From positions 62,001 to 126,000 of the forward strand of contig JAZGTH010000166.1 in assembly GCA_036877525.1 (NCBI GenBank): a stretch of DNA of 64,000 nt, written 5' to 3'. The translations under genes and the position numbers were made by a program. Positions within the stretch are counted from its first letter, which is position 1. The number at the start of each line of letters is the position of its first letter. Positions 51,000 through 62,465 of the stretch are shown here, piece after piece. Under the pieces are notes generated by a model. That model made no database searches and was not told the origin of the DNA. It worked only from the letters and a program-made list of their open reading frames with translations. The stretch comes from Chromobotia macracanthus. Taxonomy: Eukaryota; Chordata; Actinopteri; Cypriniformes; Botiidae.

Positions 51000-52262
51000 C
51001 ATGAGGCTGGAATCCTGACATCTTTTTAGCATGGTCTGTACCATTGCTTGTCCTCAGGGTGGAATCCTGATTCCTATTTAGCCTGGACTGTACCATTGTT
51101 TGTTTTCAGGGTGGAATCCTGATTCCTTTTTAGCCTGAACTCTACCAATGTTTGCCATGAGGCTGGAATCCTGACATCTTTTTAGCATGGACTGTACCAT
51201 TGCTTGTCCTCAGGGTGGAATCCTGATTCCTATTTAGCCTGGACTGTACCATTGTTTGTCATAAGGTTGGAATCCTGACCCCTTTTTTGCCTGGACTGTA
51301 CCATTGTTTGTCATCATGCTGGAATCCTGACTTCTTTTTAGCCTGTACTGTACTATTGTTTGCCATGAGTTTGGAATCCTGACATCTTTTTAGCATGGAC
51401 TGTACCATTGTTTGTGTTCAGGGTGGAATCCTGACCCCTTTTTAGCCTGGACTGTACTATTGTTTGTCATATGGCTGGAATCCTGACTTCTTTTTTAGCA
51501 TGGACTGTACTATTGTTTGTCTATGGGTGGAATCCTGATTCCTATTTAGCCTGGACTGTACCATTGTTTGTCATAAGGTTGGAATCCTGACCCCTTTTTA
51601 GCCTGGACTGTACCATTGTTTGTCTATGGGTGGAATCCTGATTCCTATTTAGCCTGGACTGTACCATTGTTTGTCATAAGGTTGGAATCCTGACCCCTTT
51701 TTAGGCTGGACTGTACCATTGTTTGTCATAAGGTTGGAATCCTGACTTCTTTTTAGCATGGACTGTACCATTGTTTGTCATCATGTTGGAATCCTGACTT
51801 CTTTTTAGCATGGACTGTACCATTGTTTGTCATCAGGCTGGAATTCTGATTCCTTTTTTGCCTGGACTCTACCATTGTTTGCCATGAGGCTGGAATCCTG
51901 ACATCTTTTTAGCATGGACTGTACCATTGCTTGTCCTCAGGGTGGAATCCTGATTCCTATTTAGCCTGGACTGTACCATTGTTTGTCATAAGGTTGGAAT
52001 CCTGACCCCTTTTTTGCCTGGACTGTACCATTGTTTGTCATCATGCTGGAATCCTGATACCTTTTTAGCCTGGACTGTACCATTGTTTGCCATGAGTTTG
52101 GAATCCTCACATCTTTTTAGCATGGACTGTACCATTGTTTGTGTTCAGGGTGGAATCCTGACCCCTTTTTAGCCTGGACTGTACCATTGTTTGTCATAAG
52201 GCTGGAATCCTGACTTCTTTTTAGCATGGACTGTACCATTGTTTGTCATCATGCTGGAATCC
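51000..52262. repeat. 31-monomer-offset duplication, right copy
   Basis: Right partner of 49,390-50,650. The intervening 350 bp (50,650-51,000) are ordinary monomers, including the private catcaagctggaatgctg form near 50,690 that returns near 53,549. Confidence 0.83.
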
Positions 52263-53440
52263 TGACTTCTTTTTAGCATGGACTGTACCATTGTTTGTTT
52301 TCAGGGTGGAATCCTGATTCCTTTTTAGCCTGGACTCTACCATTGTTTGACATGAGGCTGGAATCCTGACATCTTTTTAGCATGGACTGTACCATTGCTT
52401 GTCCTCAGTGTGGAATCCTGATTCCTATTTAGCCTGGACTGTACCATTGTTTGTCATAAGGTTGGAATCCTGACCCCTTTTTAGCCTGGACTGTACCATT
52501 GTTTACCATGAGTTTGGAATCCTGACTTCTTTTTGCATGGACTGTACCATTGTTTGTCTTCAGGGTGGAATCCTGAATGCTTTTTAGCCTGGACTGTACC
52601 ATTGTTTGTCATCAAGCTGGAATCCTGACTTCTTTATAGCCTGGACTGTACCATTGTTTGTCATAAGGTTGGAATCCTGACTTCTTTTTAGCATGGACTG
52701 TACCATTGTTTGTCATCATGCTGGAATCCTGATACCTTTTTAGCCTGGACTGTACCAATGTTTGCCATGAGTTTGGAATCCTGACTTCTTTTTAGCATGG
52801 ACTGTACCATTGTTTGTGTTCAGGGTGGAATCCTGACCCCTTTTTAGCCTGGACTGTACTATTGTTTGTCATATGGCTGGAATCCTGACTTCTTTTTAGC
52901 ATGGACTGTACCATTGTTTGTCTATGGATAGAATCCTGATTCATATTTAGCCTGGACTGTACCATTGTTTGTCATAAGGTTGGAATCCTGACCCCTTTTT
53001 AGGCTGGACTGTACCATTGTTTGTCATAAGGTTGGAATCCTGACTTCTTTTTAGCATGGACTGTACCATTGTTTGTCATCATGTTGGAATCCTGACTTCT
53101 TTTTAGCATGGACTGTACCATTGTTTGTCATCAGGCTGGAATTCTGAATCCTTTTTTGCCTGGACTCTACCATTGTTTGCCATGAGGCTGTAATCCTGAC
53201 ATCTTTTTAGCATGGACTGTACCATTGCTTGTCCTCAGGGTGGAATCCTGATTCCTATTTAGCCTGGACTGTACCATTGTTTGTCATAAGGTTGGAATCC
53301 TGATACCTTTTTAGCCTGGACTGTACCATTGTTTGCCATGAGTTTGGAAACCTGACATCTTTTTAGCATGGACTGTACCATTGTTTGTGTTCAGGGTGGA
53401 ATCCTGACCCCTTTTTAGCCTGGACTATACCATTGTTTGT
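52250..53440. repeat. Long-range duplication, right copy (matches 38440-39630)
   Basis: Copy at an offset of 13,810 bp. At its right edge it passes directly into a copy of 41,281 onwards (offset 12,149 bp, from TTTAACATGG at 53,469). The left source segment is followed by other monomers, so the join near 53,430 is a breakpoint that brings together two segments lying about 1.7 kb apart in the 38-42 kb region. Confidence 0.82.
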
Positions 53441-54110
53441 CATAAGGCTGGAATCCTGACTTCTTTTTAACATGGACTGTACCATTGTTTGTCATCATGC
53501 TGGAATCCTGAATGCTTTTTAGCCTGGACTGTACCATTGTTTGTCATCAAGCTGGAATGCTGACATCTTTTTAGCATGGACTGTACCATTGTTTGTTTTC
53601 AGGGTGGAATCCTGATTCCTTTTTAGCCTGGACTCTACCATTGTTTGCCATGAGGCTGGAATCCTGACATCTTTTTAGCATGGACTGTACCATTGCTTGT
53701 CCTCAGGGTGGAATCCTGATTCCTATTTAGCCTGGACTGTACCATTGTTTGTCATAAGGTTGGAATCCTGACCCCTTTTTAGCCTGGACTGTACCATTGT
53801 TTACCATGAGTTTGGAATCCTGACTTCTTTTTGCATGGACTGTACCATTGTTTGTGTTCAGGGTGGAATCCTGACCCCTTTTTAGCCTGGACTGTACCAT
53901 TGTTTGTCATAAGGCTGGAATCCTGACTTCTTTTTAGCATGGACTGTACCATTGTTTGTCTATGGGTGGAATCCTGATTCCTATTTAGCCTGGACTGTAC
54001 CATTGTTTGTCATAAGGTTGGAATCCTGACCCCTTTTTAGGCTGGACTGTACCATTGTTTGTCATAAGGTTGGAATCCTGACTTCTTTTTAGCATGGACT
54101 GTACCATTGT
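53441..54110. repeat. Copy of the 41.3-42.1 kb segment
   Basis: ttaccatgag at 53,801 matches 41,652 (offset 12,149). Around 53,930 the offset drops to about 12,045: two monomers (tgttcaggg/cccc, cataaggc) present at 41,795-41,870 are absent here. It also matches 54,876-55,405 at 1,296 bp (25 monomers). Confidence 0.82.
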
Positions 54111-54277
54111 TTGTCATCATGTTGGAATCCTGACTTCTTTTTAGCATGGACTGTACCATTGTTTGTCATCAGGCTGGAATTCTGATACCTTTTTTGCCTG
54201 GACTCTACCATTGTTTGCCATGAGGCTGGAATCCTGACATCTTATTAGCATGGACTGTACCATTGCTTGTCCTCAGG

Positions 54278-54620
54278 GTGGAATCCTGATTCCTAATTAG
54301 CCTGGACTGTACCATTGTTTGTCATAAGGTTGGAATCCTGACCCCTTTTTTGCCTGGACTGTACCATTATTTGTCATAAGGATGGAATCCTGACTTCTTT
54401 TTAGCATGGACTGTACCATTGTTTGTCATCATGCTGGAATCCTGATTCCTTTTTAGCCTGGACTGTACCATTGTTTGCCATGAGTTTGGAATCCTGACAT
54501 CTTTTTAGCATGGACTGTACCATTGTTTGTGTTCAGGGTGGAATCCTGACCCCTTTTTAGCCTGGACTGTACCATTGTTTGTCATAAGGCTGGAATCCTG
54601 ACTTCTTTTTAGCATGGACT
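54278..54620. repeat. TAATTAG module, copy 4 of 4
   Basis: taattagcc at 54,294, followed by cattatttgtcataaggatgg (private A) and catcatgc/ttcc as in copies 1-3. It then joins a ctatggatagaatcc/gattcatattt monomer copied from the 52.9 kb module. Confidence 0.84.
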
Positions 54621-54875
54621 GTACCATTGTTTGTCTATGGATAGAATCCTGATTCATATTTAGCCTGGACTGTACCATTGTTTGTCATAAGGTTGGAATC
54701 CTGACCCCTTTTTAGGCTGGACTGTACCATTGTTTGTCATAAGGCTGGAATCCTGACTTCTTTTTAGCATGGACTGTACCATTGATTGTCATCATGCTGG
54801 AATCCTGAATGCTTTTTAGCCTGGACTGTACTATTGTTTGTCATCAAGCTGGAATCCTGAGTTCTTTTTAGCATG

Positions 54876-55405
54876 GACTGTACCATTGTTTGTTTTCAGG
54901 GTGGAATCCTGATTCCTTTTTAGCCTGGACTCTACCATTGTTTGCCATGAGGCTGGAATCCTGATATCTTTTTAGCATGGACTGTACCATTGCTTGTCCT
55001 CAGGGTGGAATCCTGATTCCTATTTAGCCTGGACTGTACCATTGTTTGTCATATGGTTGGAATCCTGACCCCTTTTAGCCTGGACTGTACCATTGTTTAC
55101 CATGAGTTTGGAATCCTGACTTCTTTTTGCATGGACTGTACCATTGTTTGTGTTCAGGGTGGAATCCTGACCCCTTTTTAGCCTGGACTGTACCATTGTT
55201 TGTCATAAGGCTGGAATCCTGACTTCTTTTTAGCATGGACTGTACCATTGTTTGTCTATGGGTGGAATCCTGATTCCTATTTAGCCTGGACTGTACCATT
55301 GTTTGTCATAAGGTTGGAATCCTGACCCCTTTTTAGGCTGGACTGTACCATTGTTTGTCATAAGGCTGGAATCCTGACTTCTTTTAAGCATGGACTGTAC
55401 CATTG
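54876..55405. repeat. 25-monomer-offset duplication (matches 53580-54110)
   Basis: gtttgttttc at 53,591 and 54,888 and ttaccatgag at 53,801 and 55,097 give offsets of 1,296-1,297 bp. The conceptual minus-strand reading of 53,779-54,003 is identical to that of 55,075-55,299, showing near-perfect identity there. Confidence 0.83.
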
Positions 55406-57000
55406 TTTGTCATCATGTTGGAATCCTGACTTCTTTTTAGCATGGACTGTACCATTGTTTGTCATCAGGCTGGAATTCTGATTCCTTTTTTGCCTGGACT
55501 CTACCATTGTTTGCCATGAGGCTGGAATCCTGACATCTTTTTAGCATGGACTGTACCATTGCTTGTCCTCAGGCTGTAATCCTGATTCCTATTTAGCCTG
55601 GACTGTACCATTGTTTGTCATAAGGTTGGAATCCTGAATGATTTTAGCATGGACTGTACCATTGTTTGTCATCAAGCTGGAATCCTGACTTCTTTTTAGC
55701 ATGAACTGTACCATTGTTTGTTTTCAGGGTGGAATCCTGATTCCTTTTTAGCCTGATCTCTACCATTGTTTGCCATGAGGCTGGAATCCTGACATCTTTA
55801 TAGCATGGACTGTACCATTGCTTGTCCTCAGGGTGGAATCCTGATTCCTATTTAGCCTGGACTGTACCATTGTTTGTCATAAGGTTGGAATCCTGACCCC
55901 TTTTTTGCCTGGACTGTACCATTGTTTGTCATCATGCTGGAATCCTGACTTCTTTTTAGCCTGTACTATACTATTGTTTGCCATGAGTTTGGAATCCTGA
56001 CATCTTTTTAGCATGGACTGTACCATTGTTTGTGTTCAGGGTGGAATCCTGACCCCTTTTTAGCCTGGACTGTACCATTGTTTGCCATGAGTTTGGAATC
56101 CTGACATTTTTTTAGCATGGACTGTACCATTGTTTGTGTTCAGGGTGGAATCCTGACCCCTTTTTAGCCTGGACTGTACCATTGTTTGTCATAAGGCTGG
56201 AATCCTGACTTCTTTTTAGCATGGACTGTACCATTGTTTGTCATCATGCTGGAATCCTGAATGCTTTTAAGCCTGGACTGTACCATTGTTTGTCATCAAG
56301 CTGGAATCCTGACTTCTTTTTAGCATGGACTGTACCATTGTTTGTTTTCAGGGTGGAATCCTGATTCCTTTTTAGCCTGGACTGCACCATTGTTTACCAT
56401 GAGTTTGGAATCCTGACTTCTTTTTGCATGGACTGTACAATTGTTTGTCTTCATGGTGGAATCCTGAATGCTTTTTAGCCTGGACTGTACCATTGTTTGT
56501 CATCAAGCTGGAATCCTGACTTCTTAATAGCATGGACTGTACCATTGTTTGTTTTCAGGGTGGAATCCTGATTCCTTTTTAAACTGGACTCTACTATTGT
56601 TTGCCATGAGGCTGGAATCCTGACATATTTTTAGCATGGACTGTACCATTGTTTGTCTTTGGGTGGAATCCTGATTTCTTTTTAGCCTGGACTGTACCAT
56701 TGTTTGTCATAAGGCTGGAATCCTGACTTCTTTTTAGCATGGACTGTACCATTGTTTGTCTATGGGTGGAATCCTGATTCCTATTTAGCCTGGACTGTAC
56801 CATTGTTTGTCATAAGGTTGGAATCCTGACCCCTTTAGGCTGGACTGTACCATTATTTCTCATAAGGTTGGAATCCTGACATCTTTTTAGCATGGACTGT
56901 ACCATTGTTTGTCATCATGTTGGAATCCTAAATGCTTTTTAGCCTGGACTGTACCATTGTTTGTCATCAAGCTGGAATCCTGACTTCTTTTTAGCATGGA
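55405..57000. repeat. Mixed satellite segment
   Basis: Ordinary monomers with private changes (cctcaggctgtaatcc near 55,568, gcctgatctctacc near 55,751, gtactatactattg near 55,964, cttcttaatagcatgg near 56,520, gacccctttaggctgg near 56,828). A ccatgagtt/catt, tgttcaggg/cccc pair is doubled at about 55,980-56,170. A short relative of the 26.4/28.2 kb module lies at 56,580-56,690. Confidence 0.77.
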
Positions 57001-58440
57001 CTGTACCATTGTTTGCCATGAGGCTGGAATCCTGACATCTTTTTAGCATGGACTGTACCATTGCTTGTCCTCAGGGTGGAATCCTGATTCCTTTTTAGCC
57101 TGGACTCTACCATTGTTTGCCATGAGGCTGGAGTCCTGACATCTTCTTAGCATGGGCTGTACCATTGCTTGTCCTCAGGGTGGAATCCTGATTCCTTTTT
57201 AGCCTGGACTCTACCATTGTTTGCCATGAGGCTGGAATCCTGACATCTTTTTAGCATGGACTGTACCATTGTTTGTGTTCAGGGTGGAATCCTGACCCCT
57301 TTTTAGCCTGGACTGTACCATTGTTTGTCATCATGTTGGAATCCTGAATGCTTTTTAGCCTGGACTGTACCATTGTTTGTCATCAAGCTGGAATCCTGAC
57401 TTCTTTTTAGCATGGACTGTACCATTGCTTGTCCTCAGGGTGGAATCCTGATTCCTTTTTAGCCTGGACTCTACCATTGCTTGTCCTCAGGGTGGAATCC
57501 TGATTCCTTTTAGCCTGGACTCTACCATTGCTTGTCCTCAGGGTGGAATCCTGATTCCTTTTTAGCCTGGACTCTACCATTGTTTGCCATGAGGCTGGAA
57601 TCCTGACATCTTTTTAGCATGGACTGTACCATTGTTTGTCTTCAGGGTGGAATCCTGACCCCTTTTTAGCCTGGACTGTACCATTGTTTGTCATCATGTT
57701 GGAATCCTGAATGCTTTTTAGCCTGGACTGTACCATTGGTTGTCATCAAGCTGGAATCCTGACTTCTTTTTATTGTCCTCAGGGTGAATCCTTCCTTTTT
57801 AGCCTGACTCCTTGTCCTCGGGGTGGAATCCTGATTCCTTTAGCCTGGCCCCTACCATTTTTCCATGGGCTGAATCCTCTCTAATACTGTACCATTCTTT
57901 CCTCAGTAATCTTCCTTCCTGACTTACTTTATAGTCCTGATCTACTGTACCTTGTTTGTCTTCGGTGATCCTGACCCCTACCTGACTTACCATTGTTTGT
58001 CATCATGTTGGAATCCTGAATGCTTTTTAGCCTGGACTGTACCATTGTTTGTCATCAAGCTGGAATCCTGACTTCTTTTTAGCATGGACTGTACCATTGC
58101 TTGTCCTCAGGGTGGAATCCTGATTCCTTTTTAGCCTGGACTCTACCATTGCTTGTCCTCAGGGTGGAATCCTGATTCCTTTTTAGCCTGGACTCTACCA
58201 TTGTTTGCCATGAGGCTGGAATCCTGACATCTTTTTAGCATGGACTGTACCATTGCTTGTCCTCAGGGTGGAATCCTGATTCCTTTTTAGCCTGGACTCT
58301 ACCATTGTTTGCCATGAGGCTGGAATCCTGACATCTTTTTAGCATGGACTGTACCATTGCTTGTCCTCAGGGTGGAATCCTGATTCCTATTTAGCCTGGA
58401 CTGTACCATTGTTTGTCATAAGGTTGGAATCCTGACCACT
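57000..58440. repeat. 7-monomer HOR (about 364 bp), three to four units
   Basis: tcatgttgga at 57,331 and 57,694 gives a 363-bp unit: catcatgt/aatgc, catcaagc/cttc, three cctcaggg/ttcc monomers, ccatgaggc/catc, cttcaggg/cccc. The next catgttgg is at about 58,003, only 309 bp on, because unit 2 contains the deletion-riddled tract. A further unit from 58,003 has a slightly different order of cctcaggg and ccatgaggc monomers. Confidence 0.82.
57772..57990. repeat. Deletion-riddled satellite tract
   Basis: About 219 bp where the monomer pattern is still readable in order (gtcctcagggtg, gtcctcggggtgg, ccatgggctg, cctcagtaatc, gtcttcggtgatcctgac) but is broken by many small losses and a few substitutions. 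By comparison with the preceding unit about 55 bases are missing. Both flanks are clean. No other part of the window looks like this. It may be a local consensus or basecalling failure, or a mutated patch. The stop-free minus-strand stretch overlapping it (57,799-57,993) is chance. Confidence 0.85.
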
Positions 58441-59225
58441 TTTTAGCCTGGACTGTACCATTGTTTACCATGAGTTTGGAATCCTGACTTCTTTTGGCAT
58501 GGACTGTACCATTGTTTGTGTTCAGGGTAGAATCCTGACCCCTTTTTAGCCTGGACTGTACCATTGTTTCTCATAAGGCTGGAATCCTGACTTGTTTTTA
58601 GGATGGACTGTACCATTGTTTGTCTATGGGTGGAATCCTGATTCCTATTTAGCCTGGACTGTACCATTGTTTGTCATAAGTTTGGAATCCTGACCCCTTT
58701 TTAGGCTGGACTGTACCATTGTTTGTCATAAGGTTGGAATCCTGACCCCTTTTTTGCTTGGACTGTACCATTGTTTGTCAAAAGGTTGGAATCCTGACTT
58801 CTTTTTAGCATGGACTGTACCATTGTTTGTCATCATGCTGGAATCCTGATACCTTTTTAGCCTGGACTGTACCATTGTTTGTCATGAGTTTGGAATTCTG
58901 ACTTCTTTTTGCATGGACTCTACCATTGTTTGCCATGAGGGTGGAATCCTGACATCTTATTAGCATGGACTGTACCATTGTTTGTCCTAAGGGTGGAATC
59001 CTGACTTCCTTTTTAGCATGAACTCTACCATTGTTTGTCATCAGGCTGGAATCCTGAATGCTTTTTAGCCTGGTCTGTACCATTGCTTGTCATCAAGCTG
59101 GAATCCTGATTCCTATTTAGCCTGGACTGTACCATTGTTTGTTTTCAGGGTGGAATCCTGATTCCTTTTTAACCTGGACTCTACCATTGTTTGCCATGAG
59201 GCTGGAATCCTGACATCTTTTTAGC
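58440..59225. repeat. Satellite segment with tctcataagg and ttaggatgg variants
   Basis: gtttctcataaggctgg followed by gacttgtttttaggatgg (ggatgg at 58,601) marks this module, which returns at 59,743 and 61,042 (offsets 1,142 and 1,299 bp; 22 and 25 monomers). Private changes near 58,890-59,090 include ccatgagggtgg, gtcctaagggtgg and gcatgaactctacc. Confidence 0.78.
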
Positions 59226-61670
59226 ATGGACTGTACCATTGCTTGTCCTCAGGGTGGAATCCTGATTCCTATTTAGCCTGGACTGTACCATTGTTTGTCA
59301 TAAGGTTGGAATGCTGACCCCTTTTTAGCCTGGACTCTACCATTGTTTACCTTGAGTTTGGAATCCTGACTTCTTTTTACATGGACTGTACCATTGTTTG
59401 TCTTCAGGGTGGAATCCTGAATGCTTTTTAGCCTGGACTGTACCATTGTTTGTCATCAAGCTGGAATCCTGACTTCTTTATAGCCTGGACTGTACCATTG
59501 TTTGTCATAAGGTTGGAATCCTGACTTCTTTTTAGCATGGACTGTACCATTGTTTGTCATAAGGTTGGAATCCTGACTTCTTTATAGCCTGGACTGTACC
59601 ATTGTTTGCCATGAGTTTGGAATCCTGACTTCTTTTTAGCATGGACTGTACCATTGTTTGTGTTCAGGGTGGAATCCTGACCCCTTTTTAGCCTGGACTG
59701 TAACATTGTTTCTCATACGGCTGGAATCCTGACTTGTTTTTAGGATGGACTGTACCATTGTTTGTCTAAGGGTGGAATCCTGATTCCTATTTAGCCCGGA
59801 CTGTACCATTGTTTGTCATAAGTTTGGAATCCTGACCCCTTTTTAGGCTGGACTGTACCATTGTTTGTCATAAGGTTGGAATCCTGACCCCTTTTTTGCC
59901 TGGACTGTACCATTGTTTGTCAAAAGGTTGGAATCCTGACTTCTTTTTAGCATGGACTGTACCATTGTTTGTCATCATGCTGGAATCCTGATACCTTTTT
60001 AGCCTGGACTGTACCATTGTTTGACATGAGTTTGGAATCCTGACATCTTTTTAGCATGGACTGTACCATTGTTTGTGTTCAGGGTGGAATCCTGACCCCT
60101 TTTTAGCCTGGACTGTACCATTGTTTGTCATAAGGCTGGAATCCTGACTTCTTTTTAGCATGGACTGTACCATTGTTTGTCATCATGCTGGAATCCTGAA
60201 TGCTTTTTAGCCTGGACTGTACCATTGTTTGTCATCAAGCTGGAATCCTGACTTCTTTTTAGCATGGACTGTACCAATGTTTGTCATCATGCTGGAATCC
60301 TGATACCTTTTTACCCTGGACTGTACCATTGTTTGCCATGAGTTTGGAATCCTGACATCTTTTTAGCATGGACTGTACCATTGTTTGTGTTCAGGGTGGA
60401 ATCCTGACCCCTTTTTAGCCTGGACTGTACCATTGTTTGTCATAAGGCTGGAATCCTGACTTCTTTTTTAGCATGGACTGTACCATTGTTTGTCATCATG
60501 CTGGAATCCTGAATGCTTTTTAGCCTGGACTGTACCATTGTTTGTCATCAAGCTGGAATCCTGACTTCTTTTTAGCATGGACTGTACCATTGCTTGTCCT
60601 CAGGGTGGAATCCTGATTCCTATTTAGCCTGGACTGTACCATTGTTTGTCATAAGGTTGGAATGCTGACCCCTTTTTAGCCTGGACTGTACCATTGTTTA
60701 CCTTGAGTTTGGAATCCTGACTCCTTTTTGCATGGACTGTACCATTGTTTGTCTTCAGGGTGGAATCCTGAATGCTTTTTAGCCTGGACTGTACCATTGT
60801 TTGTCATCAAGCTGGAATCCTGACTTCTTTATAGCCTGGACTGTACCATTGTTTGTCATAAGGTTGGAATCCTGACTTCTTTATAGCCTGGACTGTACCA
60901 TTGTTTGCCATGAGTTTGGAATCCTGACTTCTTTTTAGCATGGACTGTACCATTGTTTGTGTTCAGGGTGGAATCCTGACCCCTTTTTAGCCTGGACTGT
61001 ACCATTGTTTCTCATAAGGCTGGAATCCTGACTTGTTTTTAGGATGGACTGTACCATTGTTTGTCTATGGGTGGAATCCTGATTCCTATTTAGCCTGGAC
61101 TGTACCATTGTTTGTCATAAGTTTGGAATCCTGACCCCTTTTTAGGCTGGACTGTACCATTGTTTGTCATAAGGTTGGAATCCTGACCCCTTTTTTGCCT
61201 GGACTGTACCATTGTTTGTCAAAAGGTTGGAATCCTGACTTCTTTTTAGCATGGACTGTACCATTGTTTGTCATCATGCTGGAATCCTGATACCTTTTTA
61301 GCCTGGACTGTACCATTGTTTGACATGAGTTTGGAATCCTGACATCTTTTTAGCATGGACTGTACCATTGTTTGTGTTCAGGGTGGAATCCTGACCCCTT
61401 TTTAGCCTGGACTGTACCATTGTTTGTCATAAGGCTGGAATCCTGACTTCTTTTTAGCATGGACTGTACCATTGTTTGTCATCATGCTGGAATCCTGAAT
61501 GCTTTTTAGCCTGGACTGTACCATTGTTTGTCATCAAGCTGGAATCCTGACTTCTTTTTAGCATGGACTGTACCATTGTTTGTTTTCAGGGTGGAATCCT
61601 GATTCCTTTTTAACCTGGACTCTACCATTGTTTGCCATGAGGCTGGAATCCTGACATCTTTTTAGCATGG
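59225..61670. repeat. About 1.3-kb HOR, two units
   Basis: ggaatgctgacccc occurs near 59,310, 60,661 and 61,750 and accttgag at 59,349, 60,700 and 61,790 (offsets 1,351 and 1,090 bp; 26 and 21 monomers). Unit 1 has one extra cataaggt/cttc monomer, which changes the offset from 1,351 to 1,299 bp downstream. Unit 1 also holds an internal repeat: catcatgc/tacc to catcaagc/cttc at 59,970-60,260 and 60,285-60,570, about 312 bp (6 monomers). Confidence 0.82.
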
Positions 61671-62050
61671 ACTGTACCATTGCTTGTCCTCAGGGTGGAA
61701 TCCTGATTCCTATTTAGCCTGGACTGTACCATTGTTTGTCATAAGGTTGGAATGCTGACCCCTTATTAGCCTGGACTGTACCATTGTTTACCTTGAGTTT
61801 GGAATCCTGACTTCTTTTTGCATGGACTGTACCATTGTTTGTCTTCAGGGTGGAATCCTGAATGCTTTTTAGCCTGGACTGTACCATTGTTTGTCATCAA
61901 GCTGGAATCCTGACTTCTTTATAGCCTGGACTGTACCATTGTTTGTCATAAGGTTGGAATCCTGACTTCTTTTTAGCATGGACTGTACCATTGTTTGTCA
62001 TAAGGTTGGAATCCTGACTTCTTTAAAGCCTGGACTGTACCATTGTTTGC
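61670..62050. repeat. Partial third unit of the 1.3-kb HOR
   Basis: Starts like the preceding units (cctcaggg/ttcc, cataaggt-aatgctg, accttgag, cttcaggg/aatgc, catcaagc with TTTATAGCC) and then passes into the 4-monomer repeat. Private: ccccttattagcc near 61,759 and cttctttaaagcc near 62,020. Confidence 0.78.
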
Positions 62051-62465
62051 CATGAGTTTGGAATCCTGACTTCTTTTTAGCATGGACTGTACTATTGTTT
62101 GTGTTCAGGGTGGAATCCTGACCCCATTTTAGCCTGGACTGTACCATTGTTTGTCATAAGGCTGGAATCCTGACTTCTTTATAGCCTGGACTGTACCATT
62201 GTTTGTCATAAGGTTGGAATCCTGACTTCTTTTTAGCATGGACTGTACCATTGTTTGCCATGAGTTTGGAATCCTGACTTCTTTTTAGCATGGACTGTAC
62301 TATTGTTTGTGTTCAGGGTGGAATCCTGACCCCATTTTAGCCTGGACTGTACCATTGTTTGTCATAAGGCTGGAATCCTGACTTCTTTTTAGCATGGACT
62401 GTACCATTGTTTGTCTATAGGTGGAATCCTGATTCCTATTTAGCCTGGACTGTACCATTGTTTGT
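62050..62465. repeat. 4-monomer HOR (208 bp), two units
   Basis: gaccccattttagcc at 62,121 recurs at 62,329, exactly 208 bp on, with gtactattg in both units. Order: ccatgagtt/cttc, tgttcaggg/cccc-ATTTT, cataaggc/cttc, then in unit 1 cataaggt/cttc. The copies are near-identical, so the duplication looks recent. Confidence 0.86.

Noticed and set aside
57799..57993. Minus-strand open frame whose sequence is unlike the other satellite frames
   Set aside because: It overlaps the deletion-riddled tract; the different residues come from scattered frameshifts in satellite sequence, not from a gene.
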